A stretch of DNA of 64,000 nt from a bacterium (GTDB lineage: Bacteria; Bacteroidota; Ignavibacteria; Ignavibacteriales; Ignavibacteriaceae): NCBI GenBank assembly GCA_016716565.1, contig JADJWC010000001.1:186001-250000 (forward strand). Direction: 5' to 3'. The position numbers were made by a program, and so were the translations under genes. Under the pieces are notes generated by a model. That model was not told where the DNA came from. It was given only the letters and a program-made list of their open reading frames with translations, and did no database searches. Of the stretch, positions 46,893 to 56,388 are shown piece by piece (the first letter of the stretch is position 1; the number at the start of each line of letters is the position of its first letter).

Positions 46893-48339
46893 AAAATATT
46901 TATGGGGTGCTGCTACTTATTTACGTGGGCATATTGATGCCGGTGATTATAAGCAGTACATCTTTCCGCTTTTATTTTTTAAGCGCATATGCGATGTGTA
47001 TGATGAAGAATTTGAAGTTGCATTAACTGAGAGTAATGGTGATTTAGATTTTGCTGCTTTCGAAGAAAACCATCGATTCCAGGTTCCGAAGAATGCGCAT
47101 TGGAAAAAAGTACGTGAGCAGACTGTTAATGTCGGGATGGCAATCCAGAAAGCACTACGAGCAATAGAGAAAGCAAATCCTGATACTCTTTACGGAATAT
47201 TTGGTGATGCAAGCTGGACAAATAAAGATCGCCTACCTGATGAAACACTTGTTAATCTTATTGAACATTTCTCACAGCATAAATTAGATATTGCTACAGT
47301 TCCCGATGACCAGCTTGGTAATGCTTATGAATATTTAATAAAGCAATTTGCTGATGACAGCGGACATACGGCAGCAGAGTTTTATACAAATAGAACAGTT
47401 GTAAGATTGATGACCTTAATTATGGATCCGCAACCTGGAGAAAGTGTTTATGATCCAACTTGTGGCTCCGGGGGTTTGCTGCTTAACTGTGCTTTGCAAT
47501 TGAAAGATGCAGGCAGAGAATACAGAACGTTAAAATTATTCGGGCAGGAAATAAATCTTATTACTTCTGCTATTGCAAGGATGAATATGTTTCTGCACGG
47601 TATTGAAGAGTTTCAAATTGTAAGGGGTAACACTTTAAGTAATCCTGCATTTTTACAAAATGATGAACTACAAAAGTTTAATATTATTCTTGCAAATCCC
47701 CCTTACTCAATTAAAAGCTGGGATAGGAAATCTTTTGAGAATGATCCTTATGGAAGAAATATATGGGGAACACCGCCCCAGGGAACTGCTGACTATGCTT
47801 TCCAACAGCATATAATGAAAAGTTTAGATGAAAGAAATGGTCGATCCATTACACTTTGGCCTCACGGAATATTATTTAGAGATGCTGAAGCAGAAATCAG
47901 AAAAAATATGATCGAGAGCGATGTTGTTGAGTGTGTTATTGGCTTGGGGCCAAATCTTTTTTATAACTCACCTATGGAAGCGTGTTTACTTATTACGAAT
48001 ACTAATAAGAAAAAAGATAGAAGAGGAAAAATTCTCTTTATAAATGCCGTGAATGAAGTTAGACAAGAAAAAAGTTTAGCATACTTAGAAGAAAATCATA
48101 TTCAAAGAATATACGGTGCTTATAAATCATTCGTTGATGTTGAAGATCTATCTATGTTGGCTTCAATTGAGGACATAAAATTGAACAATTATAAATTAGC
48201 ACTTAACCTTTATGTGCGACAATCAAATGGGGATCATCAAAATAATTTTGGTGAAATTTTTACAAAGTGGAAGGACAGTTCTGATCAACTTAAAAATAGT
48301 ATGGCAGAGTTATTCGATCTAATGGTTGTCAAGAAATAA
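46873..48339 (+). CDS. hsdM: Type I restriction-modification DNA methyltransferase HsdM (second copy)
   Basis: 488 residues with HsdM_N region (QQQLEKYLWGAATYLRGHID), SAM motif DPTCGSGG (194-201) and catalytic NPPY (275-278). It is clearly homologous to the copy at 43839 (shared YIFPLLFFKRI, LYGIFGDA, NMFLHGIE) but far from identical, so this is not a recent duplication. Four bases separate it from hsdS, indicating it is the main partner of HsdS and HsdR here. Its start overlaps the preceding small gene by 20 bases. Confidence 0.93.
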   Translation: MTQQQLEKYLWGAATYLRGHIDAGDYKQYIFPLLFFKRICDVYDEEFEVALTESNGDLDFAAFEENHRFQVPKNAHWKKVREQTVNVGMAIQKALRAIEKANPDTLYGIFGDASWTNKDRLPDETLVNLIEHFSQHKLDIATVPDDQLGNAYEYLIKQFADDSGHTAAEFYTNRTVVRLMTLIMDPQPGESVYDPTCGSGGLLLNCALQLKDAGREYRTLKLFGQEINLITSAIARMNMFLHGIEEFQIVRGNTLSNPAFLQNDELQKFNIILANPPYSIKSWDRKSFENDPYGRNIWGTPPQGTADYAFQQHIMKSLDERNGRSITLWPHGILFRDAEAEIRKNMIESDVVECVIGLGPNLFYNSPMEACLLITNTNKKKDRRGKILFINAVNEVRQEKSLAYLEENHIQRIYGAYKSFVDVEDLSMLASIEDIKLNNYKLALNLYVRQSNGDHQNNFGEIFTKWKDSSDQLKNSMAELFDLMVVKK

Positions 48340-48343
48340 TTAG

Positions 48344-49519
48344 ATGAATTATTCAGAATTAAATATCGACAAAGCCAATTGGACTAAAGTGAGTTTCGGT
48401 AAAGTTGTCCGTGAAGTAAGAACAACTTCTAAAGATCCAATTTCAGAAGGGTTGGATCGATTAGTTGGTTTAGAACATATTGAACCAGAGAACTTGCATA
48501 TCAAAAATTGGGGGATGATTAAAGACGGAACTACTTTTAATCGCAAATTCGTAAAAGGACAAGTTCTATTTGGTAGGAGAAGAGCCTATTTGAAGAAGGC
48601 TGTGGTCGCTGATTTTAATGGTATATGCTCTGGTGATATTACAGTAATGGAGGCTAGAGATGGATTATTACCAGAACTTTTACCTTTCATTGTTCAGAAT
48701 GAAAAGTTTTTTGATTATGCTATAAAAAATTCTGCTGGTTCTCTATCTCCAAGGGCAAAATTCAACGATTTGAGTAGCTATGAATTCCTCCTTCCACCAA
48801 AAAACCAACAAGCTAAAATTGCTGAAATGCTTTGGGCTGCGGATGAAAAGCTTGAATCCTTTATTAGTTTATCAAACAAACTAAAACAGTTTTTGGAAAT
48901 CTCTTCAAGCAATTTAATATGGCCTAAAAATTTAGAATTAAGTCCACTCTTAAACTGTGCTGATAGAACCCTTGAACAGTTTATTGACGGTGATTGGATA
49001 GAATCTAAAGACCAATCTGAGAAGGGAATCAGATTGATTCAGTTAGCTGATATTGGTGTTAGAAAATTTCTCAATAAGTCTGATCGCTATATAAGCGAAG
49101 ACACTTTCAAAAGACTCAGATGCTTTGAAGTATTACCAGGTGATATTTTAGTTGCAAGAATGCCCGAACCATTAGGTAGAGCTTGTATTATACCAAATAT
49201 TGGGCAGAAAATGATAACTGCAGTAGATTGTTGCATTATAAGGGTTGATATTTCTGGCTTCAATCCAAATTATATTCTTTATTTGTTGAATACAAAAGAA
49301 ATGCTTTCAAGAGTACTTTCACTAGCATCAGGAACTACAAGGACTAGAATTTCAAAGAAAAATCTTGAGAAGATTTTAGTTCCCTTACCTAAACTTGAAA
49401 TTCAAAACAATATTGTCAAAGAACTGGAACTGATCAATGAGTCACTAGAAACAACTTTGACTGAAGAACATAATTTCAAATTACTTTTTAGTTCGATAAT
49501 CAATAAAATATTTAATTAG
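48344..49519 (+). CDS. hsdS: Type I restriction-modification specificity subunit HsdS
   Basis: 391 residues with two target-recognition halves separated by conserved helical spacers: the first ends in QQAKIAEMLWAADEKLESFI, the second repeats an analogous stretch near IQNNIVKELELINESLETTL. It chooses the DNA site for methylation and cleavage, with HsdM and HsdR. GDITVME and GDILVARMP are typical TRD strands. Genes 46873-52490 are separated by one to four bases, a normal type I operon end. The recognition sequence cannot be read. Confidence 0.92.
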   Translation: MNYSELNIDKANWTKVSFGKVVREVRTTSKDPISEGLDRLVGLEHIEPENLHIKNWGMIKDGTTFNRKFVKGQVLFGRRRAYLKKAVVADFNGICSGDITVMEARDGLLPELLPFIVQNEKFFDYAIKNSAGSLSPRAKFNDLSSYEFLLPPKNQQAKIAEMLWAADEKLESFISLSNKLKQFLEISSSNLIWPKNLELSPLLNCADRTLEQFIDGDWIESKDQSEKGIRLIQLADIGVRKFLNKSDRYISEDTFKRLRCFEVLPGDILVARMPEPLGRACIIPNIGQKMITAVDCCIIRVDISGFNPNYILYLLNTKEMLSRVLSLASGTTRTRISKKNLEKILVPLPKLEIQNNIVKELELINESLETTLTEEHNFKLLFSSIINKIFN

Positions 49520-49520
49520 T

Positions 49521-52490
49521 ATGGCATTTAACGAATTAAATAGTGTTGAGAATTATATCATCCACCAGCTAACTGGTATTAATCTCAATGCTCCACGTAT
49601 AGCCGATAAAAAAGAAATTTATACCGGCAATTGGATTTATAAATCACCAGAAGAATTAGAACGCGGCGTTAATGAAGTTCTGATTGAAAGTGAATTAAGA
49701 GATGCACTTATTCGCATTAACCCTGAGATAAAAGAAAAACCAGAAAGAGCTGATGAAGTTATTTATAAGCTAAGGGCAATTCTAATATCTGTTAATCAGA
49801 CAGGACTGGTAAGAGCGAATGAAGAATTTTCTAAATGGCTAACTGGTGAGAAGACAATGCCATTCGGAGAAAACAACAGACACGTACCTGTAAAACTTAT
49901 AGACTTTGAAACTCTAAGTAATAATTCTTTCATTGCTACAAATCAATTTCGTGTACACGCAAGAGAAACAAAGATTCCAGATATTGCACTTTTAATAAAT
50001 GGTATTCCTGTTGTAATTGGTGAGGCTAAAACACCAATACGCCCATCAATAAGTTGGTTGGATGGTGCTCACGAAATTCATAACGTTTATGAAAATTCTG
50101 TACCACAGCTATTTGTACCAAACATACTTTCATTTGCAACTGAAGGAAAAGAATTATTCTATGGTTCGGTACGCTGCGCATTGGAGTATTGGTCACCCTG
50201 GAGATTGGATTCAGATGATGATTCGATTATAAAGAAACTTGGACTTGGTGAGGTAGGAAAAGAATTATCAGATTTATTAAAGCCATCACGTTTGTTAGAT
50301 ATTCTTCAGTACTTCTCCATCTTTGCATCTGATAAAAAGAAAAGAAGAATAAAAATACTTTGCCGCTATCAGCAGTATGAAGGTGCAAATAAAATGGTTG
50401 CACGTGTTAAAGAAGGTAGAATTAAGAAAGGACTGATCTGGCATTTTCAAGGTTCAGGAAAATCTTTGCTGATGGTTTTTGCCGCACAGAAACTAAGAAG
50501 AACTTCTGAATTAAAAAGTCCTACGGTGATAATTCTTGTTGATAGGACGGACCTTGATACACAAATAACAGGCACATTCAATGCTTCTGAAGTTTCAAAC
50601 GTCGTTACAACAGATAGCATAAAAGACTTACACGACCTACTAGAAAAAGATACTCGCAAAATTATAATTACAATGATTCATAAATTCCGTGATGCATATC
50701 CCGATATGAATACACGTGACAATATTATACTAATGGTGGACGAAGCTCATCGAACTCAGGAAGGGGATTTAGGAAGAAAGATGCGAGCTGCATTGCCAAA
50801 TGCATTTCTATTTGGATTAACAGGAACACCAGTAAACAAAGCTGATAAAAATACTTTCTGGGCTTTTGGTGCAGAGGAAGATGAAGAAGGTTACTTATCA
50901 AGATATACTTTCCAGGAATCAATAAGAGATAAAGCAACCTTACCGCTTCATTTTGAACCGCGCCTGGTGGATATACACGTTGACAAAGAAACCATTGATA
51001 AACTGTTTATGGAATTAAAAGAAGAAGCAACTCTTTCTGATGAAGAAGCTGATGCACTTAGCAGAAAAGCTGCGAAGATGGCTACATTTCTTAAAGCACC
51101 AGAAAGAGTAAGTAAAATTGTAAATGATATCGTTACTCACTTTCGTGAAAAAGTCAATCCGCACGAATTCAAAGCAATGATAGTAACACCGGATCGGTTT
51201 GCCTGTGTTCAGTATAAAGAAGAGCTTGATAAATTATTAAATCCGGAAAGTAGCATCGTAGTTATATCGACAAGTGCTAATGATGAATTTGAGTTCAAAC
51301 AGAAATGGGGAATGGATAAGGATCAACAGGATAAAGTAATTGAAGAGTTTAACGATAAAGATTCTCATTTAAAGTTTTTAATTGTAACAGCAAAATTGCT
51401 AACAGGATTTGATTCTCCAATTCTACAGACAATATATCTTGATAAGTCATTAAAAGATCACACACTTTTACAAGCAATCTGTAGAACAAATCGTCTCTAT
51501 CCAAACAAATCATTTGGAAGAGTAGTTGATTATTTTGGAATATTTGATGATGCAGCACAAGCACTTCAGTTTGATGATGAGAGTGTAAAGAAAGTTATAA
51601 CAAACCTTCAGGTATTAAAAGATAAACTTCCTGAAGTCATTGCTAAATGTCTAAAACATTTTGAAGGAGTCGATAGATCAATTGAAGGTTTTGAGGGATT
51701 GGAAGCTGCACAGAACTGCATTAACACAGATGAAAAGCGGGATGCATTTGCTGCTGATTATTCATACTTGACTAAGCTGTGGGAATCAGTCTCTCCTGAT
51801 CCGGTATTAAATCAATATGAAAAAGATTACAGATGGTTAACTCAGGTATATCAGTCAGTTCAACCGGCTATTGATAATATTGGAAAATTACTCTGGCATT
51901 CATTAGGAGCGCAGACAACTAAACTCATTCACGAAAATATTCACGTTGAAGGTATTGTAGATGATATGGAGGAGTTTGTTCTGGATGCTGAAGTAATAGA
52001 TGATATATTCAATAACCCCAATCCTAAAAAAGTTAAAAACTTAGAAGAGGAATTATTCAGAAGGTTCAAAAAGTATCCTCATAATCCAAGTTTCAAAGCA
52101 TTAAGTGAAAGATTACAAGAGTTACGAGACAAAGCTGAAAGAGGATTGATAACAAGTATTGAATTTGTAAAAGAACTCTGTAAGATTGCTAAAGAAACTG
52201 TTCAAGCTGAAAAAGAAATTCTGACTGAGTTAGAACAAAAATCTGCCAAGACAGCTTTAACAGAACTTTTCCTCGAACTAAAAACCGATCAGACTCCTGC
52301 CGTGGTTGAAAGAATTGTAAACGATATTGATGCCATAGTTAAAGTTGTTCGTTTCCCTGGTTGGCAAACTACAACATCTGGCGAAAGGGAAGTCCAGAAA
52401 TCGCTTCGCAAAGCATTGTTAAAATTTAAACTACACAAAGACCAGGCTCTGTTTGAAAGAGCGTATGCTTATATAAAGGCGTATTATTGA
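49521..52490 (+). CDS. hsdR: Type I restriction endonuclease subunit HsdR
   Basis: 989 residues. N-terminal PD-(D/E)xK nuclease with Asp154 in IPDIALL and the E-x-K motif EAK (168-170). Then a superfamily 2 DNA translocase: Walker A HFQGSGKS (308-315), DEAH (407-410), motif III LTGTP and motif VI QAICRTNR. C-terminal helices after about 780 bind the methyltransferase. All catalytic motifs are intact, so it should be active. It makes one restriction complex with HsdM and HsdS. The stop is followed after 26 bases by the end of the convergent NACHT gene. Confidence 0.94.
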   Translation: MAFNELNSVENYIIHQLTGINLNAPRIADKKEIYTGNWIYKSPEELERGVNEVLIESELRDALIRINPEIKEKPERADEVIYKLRAILISVNQTGLVRANEEFSKWLTGEKTMPFGENNRHVPVKLIDFETLSNNSFIATNQFRVHARETKIPDIALLINGIPVVIGEAKTPIRPSISWLDGAHEIHNVYENSVPQLFVPNILSFATEGKELFYGSVRCALEYWSPWRLDSDDDSIIKKLGLGEVGKELSDLLKPSRLLDILQYFSIFASDKKKRRIKILCRYQQYEGANKMVARVKEGRIKKGLIWHFQGSGKSLLMVFAAQKLRRTSELKSPTVIILVDRTDLDTQITGTFNASEVSNVVTTDSIKDLHDLLEKDTRKIIITMIHKFRDAYPDMNTRDNIILMVDEAHRTQEGDLGRKMRAALPNAFLFGLTGTPVNKADKNTFWAFGAEEDEEGYLSRYTFQESIRDKATLPLHFEPRLVDIHVDKETIDKLFMELKEEATLSDEEADALSRKAAKMATFLKAPERVSKIVNDIVTHFREKVNPHEFKAMIVTPDRFACVQYKEELDKLLNPESSIVVISTSANDEFEFKQKWGMDKDQQDKVIEEFNDKDSHLKFLIVTAKLLTGFDSPILQTIYLDKSLKDHTLLQAICRTNRLYPNKSFGRVVDYFGIFDDAAQALQFDDESVKKVITNLQVLKDKLPEVIAKCLKHFEGVDRSIEGFEGLEAAQNCINTDEKRDAFAADYSYLTKLWESVSPDPVLNQYEKDYRWLTQVYQSVQPAIDNIGKLLWHSLGAQTTKLIHENIHVEGIVDDMEEFVLDAEVIDDIFNNPNPKKVKNLEEELFRRFKKYPHNPSFKALSERLQELRDKAERGLITSIEFVKELCKIAKETVQAEKEILTELEQKSAKTALTELFLELKTDQTPAVVERIVNDIDAIVKVVRFPGWQTTTSGEREVQKSLRKALLKFKLHKDQALFERAYAYIKAYY

Positions 52491-52516
52491 GAATTCTTAT
52501 AAGTATTATCAGAAAT

Positions 52517-54925
52517 TTATTCTAATAATTCTGTAGACTCATTAATCGATACAATTTTACCCTTTCTTAATTCGAGTAATTCTGAGGCATACTCTTGTTT
52601 TAGCTGAAGTCTAAGTGTGTGTATTTTTGGGGCAAGATAAGTTAAAATTTTATTAATTTTTCTACGCTCTGCTTTATTTGAAGTACGCATAATTTGAAAG
52701 AAAAATGCACCAAGGTGAGCACCCAAGAAAAATCTTGTGTCAGACGGACTATAATTTTTTAATCTTTGTAGGACCTGATCAAAAGCCCCTGTCTCCATTA
52801 ATCCAACTATTTGCCAAAACTCTAATGCGTCTATATCTGCAACATCAATTGTTTTACTGACGATAGATTTTATTTTTTTCTCCTCAAGCGTTTGTATATC
52901 ACACGAAACAGCATCTCTATACAGAAGATAAAAGCGAATAAATGGAAATAATTTTTTTTCCTTTTCTTTTTCATGTTTACTAAACAGATTCGTTGTATCA
53001 TGAGCTAACAATTGTAATATTGTACAATGAATACCAACTTTTTGTTCCACCTCAACTAAATAATTTGCTTGTAATGAAAGACCTAATGTCAACAATGCGT
53101 TGTTTCGGTCTTCCGAAGATAATGCGGATAAGTGTTCTGAGAGGTTCCTCAAAAGCGAAATATTATTCGGGTTGCTTCCTGCATGAAAAACAATAGCCCG
53201 TTGCCACCAGTCATCAGTTACTAAGCTAAGTACGTCTTCGTCGTCTAAAAATCTTCCCGCAAAAAATTCTTGAACCATTAAATGTGCAAATTCAATTTCT
53301 TCCCCAACTATTCTAAATAATCCAGACCGATAAACGATTTCTTCTGTTAACGTTTTTATGTCAGCAGTTTTACCGCGTTTTTTAAGCTCTTCTTCCAAAT
53401 AATTAGTAAACCCGTCTAAGCTTACACTTGTACTTCGGTTCAAATGAAGTTGATAAGCAAGTGCTTGAATTAAAAAATCTTTCAATGGTGCTTCATGTTG
53501 TTGCGCAAATCCTTTTGAAGTGTCCCATCTTCCCAGCATCATTTCCGTGTACTTTTTCATAATTTCAGTAATATTTGCAGGTATATCTTTTCTACTATAA
53601 TCCGCAGAAGAAACAAAGACAGAAATCAATAAAGGATTTAACTGTAATCCATGCACATCTTGCAATCTGCGTAATATATCTTGGATTTGATCTTCAGAAA
53701 GCGATTTACTTTTTTTGAGTCGTTTAACAATTTGAGTAGTCTGTTTCCAATCTATAGGACTAATTCGATAGCGAATCCATTGTGCTATATCTGGAATAGA
53801 TTCGAGCCATTTGTAGTTACGAGATGATAAATAAAATTTACAACTTTTATACTTTTGTTGAAATCCATTCAATAATTTTACTACCTGTATCCGTTCATCT
53901 TGATTGGCAACTTCGTCTAATCCATCAATAAAAATTTGCACATTTCCTTTTTCCAAATCCTCTTTACTAAATGCCACTACTTTATTCTTTGTCATTTCTG
54001 AAGTTTTATTTGCAAGCACAATCTCTAAGCTAGTTTTGATTCCTAGAAGTTCTTTTGCCCTTATAAACACAGGAACAACTATTTCGTCTGTAGTTTTCAT
54101 ACCAATTTCAGCACAAATACACAACATCCTTCTAATTGCTGTTGATTTGCCAGAACCAGCCTCACCAGTTATTAATATTTTTTTATGATCTGAATCTATT
54201 AATTGTTTAACACTCAATTCCTCAAAATCCGGTTCTATATCTTTTATATCTGAATTACCACTACTTTTTATACGAAGTCGATTAAATTTTATGTTGACAA
54301 AATTGTCATTAGTAACAGGACAATAAAATGGATCTTCGTTTTCACTAAACCCAGATTTTAATTCAGATGTTGGAGAAGTAAGCGAAGAATGTAAATTACT
54401 TAAATATGGAAATTTTTCTAAGTTGACACCAAACCATAATTCCGGCATAACATCATCAAGCATCGGGATTAAATCATCGCAATCCATGAATCTTATGCGA
54501 GGGTCTTTTATTTCATCAACTATGTGTTTTCTTGCGGTTGTATTAATTTTACCACTTGCACACAACATTACCTGATCCGGATATATATTTTTTTTTGAGG
54601 ATATTAAGGGAATTTTGACTTCTAGTGCCGTTCTTAATTGTGCTATTGCATTATTTACATTATTTGAGGCTTTCGCTGCCATGTTTAGGTGGCCCTTCTT
54701 TGTCTGAACAGCATAAAATAGGTTTTGACCAAGTTTATCTGTCTCGGTAAATAAAGTATCTTTACCCTCCTCCAGCGGTCCACACAATTCGCGGCCATCT
54801 CTAAAGCCTTTTTCAAGAAAAAGTGGTCTGATAATTAAATCTCTAAAATCATCTTCTGAATATCCAAGTAAAAATTCTTCTTTATTTATTCGAGATATAC
54901 TAGAGGGGTTAAAAAATTTTTGCAT
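52517..54925 (-). CDS. Nuclease-NACHT NTPase (bacterial NLR-like defence protein)
   Basis: 802 residues. Residues about 24-170 look like an Mrr-type restriction-endonuclease fold: GKD (54-56), then FYAVQTKKG (70-78), giving a D...QxK core. A NACHT NTPase follows: Walker A TGEAGSGKS (253-261), Walker B IFIDGLDEV (331-339) and RNYKW. The C-terminal 400 residues are helical, with VQEFFAGRF as in NLR-like proteins. Such proteins sense phage and cleave nucleic acid in an abortive response. It stands alone, convergent with hsdR, so it likely has its own promoter in the 256 bases to its right. The trigger is unknown. Confidence 0.85.
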   Translation of the reverse strand: MQKFFNPSSISRINKEEFLLGYSEDDFRDLIIRPLFLEKGFRDGRELCGPLEEGKDTLFTETDKLGQNLFYAVQTKKGHLNMAAKASNNVNNAIAQLRTALEVKIPLISSKKNIYPDQVMLCASGKINTTARKHIVDEIKDPRIRFMDCDDLIPMLDDVMPELWFGVNLEKFPYLSNLHSSLTSPTSELKSGFSENEDPFYCPVTNDNFVNIKFNRLRIKSSGNSDIKDIEPDFEELSVKQLIDSDHKKILITGEAGSGKSTAIRRMLCICAEIGMKTTDEIVVPVFIRAKELLGIKTSLEIVLANKTSEMTKNKVVAFSKEDLEKGNVQIFIDGLDEVANQDERIQVVKLLNGFQQKYKSCKFYLSSRNYKWLESIPDIAQWIRYRISPIDWKQTTQIVKRLKKSKSLSEDQIQDILRRLQDVHGLQLNPLLISVFVSSADYSRKDIPANITEIMKKYTEMMLGRWDTSKGFAQQHEAPLKDFLIQALAYQLHLNRSTSVSLDGFTNYLEEELKKRGKTADIKTLTEEIVYRSGLFRIVGEEIEFAHLMVQEFFAGRFLDDEDVLSLVTDDWWQRAIVFHAGSNPNNISLLRNLSEHLSALSSEDRNNALLTLGLSLQANYLVEVEQKVGIHCTILQLLAHDTTNLFSKHEKEKEKKLFPFIRFYLLYRDAVSCDIQTLEEKKIKSIVSKTIDVADIDALEFWQIVGLMETGAFDQVLQRLKNYSPSDTRFFLGAHLGAFFFQIMRTSNKAERRKINKILTYLAPKIHTLRLQLKQEYASELLELRKGKIVSINESTELLE

Positions 54926-55181
54926 AAAATTCTAAAATATGATTAGTAACAAGTTATAATTAATTTTAGCTTAACATTTATCAGACAAATTGGATTTTAT
55001 TAACTGTTATAAAATTAGGAAAGATTTTTAAGTGGTTCAACCTACCTAGCCACTTGCGGTAGGTAATTTTTTGACGTTGCTATCCTTTTAAACAAGATTC
55101 TCACATTGTGTCTTTAAGTAAAAAATTTGTCGATTCAAATTAATGAAAATTTTTTTGTTGTTCATCTTAGCCACAAAGCCG

Positions 55182-55760
55182 TCACTTGACGGCCTGTAGG
55201 ATTTTATAGTAAGCAGATTTTGATATCTTAAGTTTCTTTATGATCTCTTTATAGTTCTTTCCCTGCTTTATCATCTCCAACACTTTCTCTATTGTAAATG
55301 GCGGAATCTTTGGCCTTCCAATTCTGGTTCCTTTGGATTTTGCTTTTTCCATACCTGCAATAACTCTTTCGCGAATAATAGCTCTCTCGAATTCTGCAAA
55401 AGCTGATATCATGGTAAAAAGTATTTTCCCAGCTGGTGTAGATGTGTCTATATTCTCTTTGTAACTGATAAAGTCAACTCCAATATTATTAAATTCTTCC
55501 AATGCATTAATCAGTTCTCTCGTGCTTCTGGCGAATCGATCAAACTTCCAAACTAGGACAATGTCGGTATTTCTTTTTTGAACGTCATCAAAAAGTTTCC
55601 TGTAATTAGTCCGGTCTGTCTTTGCACCCGAAGCATAGTCAACATACTCTTGAACAACTTTTAATTTTCTTGCTTCTGCATACTGATGCAGATCCGTAAT
55701 CTGCATATCAACGTTCTGTTCTCTAGTAGATACCCTAGCATAAATTATTACTCTTTTCAT
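55182..55760 (-). CDS. Serine recombinase, resolvase/invertase type
   Basis: 192 residues from the ATG at 55760, with AGGAAAGG upstream; a longer frame has no ribosome site. The N-terminal catalytic domain has the nucleophile Ser11 in YARVSTREQN, plus VWKFDRFARS and AEFERAIIRERV. A short helix-turn-helix follows (IEKVLEMIKQGKNYKEIIKK, then LKISKSAYYKIL). This is a small resolvase or invertase, not a large serine integrase, so it would resolve or invert DNA locally. It sits just inside the element's right end, about 230 bases from the tRNA gene. Whether it takes part in integration is unclear. Confidence 0.9.
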   Translation of the reverse strand: MKRVIIYARVSTREQNVDMQITDLHQYAEARKLKVVQEYVDYASGAKTDRTNYRKLFDDVQKRNTDIVLVWKFDRFARSTRELINALEEFNNIGVDFISYKENIDTSTPAGKILFTMISAFAEFERAIIRERVIAGMEKAKSKGTRIGRPKIPPFTIEKVLEMIKQGKNYKEIIKKLKISKSAYYKILQAVK

Positions 55761-55860
55761 AATACACCTTTCCTGTTTATATATTACTTGTACCAGGAAA
55801 AATGGGAGTGCTCTACAAGTCATTTTGATATGAAAAAAATTAATTTCTTTTACGATTTAC

Positions 55861-55893
55861 TGAAGTAGAAACTGAAGTAGTTTTTGAAGTAGT
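55861..55893 (+). repeat. Right-end arm-type direct repeats
   Basis: Three direct copies of TGAAGTAG start at 55861, 55873 and 55885. The last 23 bases (55871-55893) are identical to 7604-7626 at the left end. The spacing is 12 bases, about one helical turn, as for stacked binding of integrase arm domains. Confidence 0.6.
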
Positions 55894-55952
55894 TCCTGTA
55901 CGTTTTAAGTCTATTTTTTGTTGTTTTGTATACTAATGCATACAACTTTAAA

Positions 55953-55990
55953 AAAGCAAAGCCCCAAAATGTTTTGTTTTCGGGGCTTTT
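55953..55990 (-). terminator. Terminator downstream of tRNA-Lys
   Basis: AGCCCC (55960-55965) and GGGGCT (55982-55987) form a stem extended by AAAA/TTTT, with a T-run on the minus strand past 55959. It ends the tRNA transcript. It lies on the element side of the attachment core and so would be brought in by the element. Confidence 0.75.
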
Positions 55991-55992
55991 TG

Positions 55993-56065
55993 TGCATCCT
56001 GCGGGACTCGAACCCGCGACCTGCTGATTAAGAGTCAGATGCTCTACCAGCTGAGCTAAGGATGC
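55993..56065 (-). tRNA. tRNA-Lys (anticodon CTT)
   Basis: 73 bases read on the minus strand from 56065 to 55993: acceptor GCATCCT paired with AGGATGC, D arm GCTCAGCTGGTAGAGC, anticodon loop CTCTTAA (CTT, reading AAG), T arm GCGGGTTCGAGTCCCGC, discriminator A, no encoded CCA. The outermost anticodon-stem pair looks mismatched. Its 3' 42 bases are duplicated at 7514-7555, making this the probable right attachment site where the element rebuilt the gene. Confidence 0.95.
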
Positions 56066-56165
56066 GGGGCAAAATTACTGAAATTTTATAAGGTGTGAAA
56101 GTTGGTTCTGCGGGGATAATTACTTCCCCGCAAATATTCCGAAATGATTTTGGGTTAAATTTTAT

Positions 56166-56354
56166 TTATTTGTTTTTATTCTCTGGATTGTCCTTCAGCC
56201 TATTAAGAAATTCACCATAGACTCTCATTATTTCCGTCTTCAGAAAATCGGACTGCATTTCATAATCCGTGTACTTGTCAAAAAATCTGTGTGCGAGTTT
56301 TGAGAATAGCGTCTGGGTCAGGATGGCCGCAGCTTGTTCTTTTGATTGATCCAT
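56166..56354 (-). CDS. Small hypothetical protein
   Basis: 62 residues, helical, not recognised (SKEQAAAILTQTLFSKLAHR, then IMRVYGEFLNRLKDNPENKN). It is the last of three small genes on the same strand and probably shares their transcript, 34 bases after 56389-56715. It lies just outside the element's right boundary, so it is probably part of the core chromosome. A role cannot be given. Confidence 0.6.
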   Translation of the reverse strand: MDQSKEQAAAILTQTLFSKLAHRFFDKYTDYEMQSDFLKTEIMRVYGEFLNRLKDNPENKNK

Positions 56355-56388
56355 TATTTACCTCTATGTGTTTTGATTTATAAAACTA

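Larger units (their letters stand above)
7514..56034. mobile_element. Putative integrative element of about 48.5 kb in tRNA-Lys
   Basis: The interval is bounded by direct copies of the tRNA-Lys 3' end and by TGAAGTAG repeats just inside both ends. Within it are a tyrosine integrase, an excisionase-like gene, an XRE repressor, a primase-helicase, a Gam-like protein, a serine recombinase and a defence island. Sugar uptake genes lie to the left and Rnf genes to the right, typical of a core chromosome. No capsid, terminase or conjugation genes were recognised, so it is not an obvious prophage or conjugative element. The integrase is about 22 kb and 26 kb from the two ends instead of next to one, so nested or successive insertions are possible. 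The boundary call is inference from the repeats. Confidence 0.65.
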
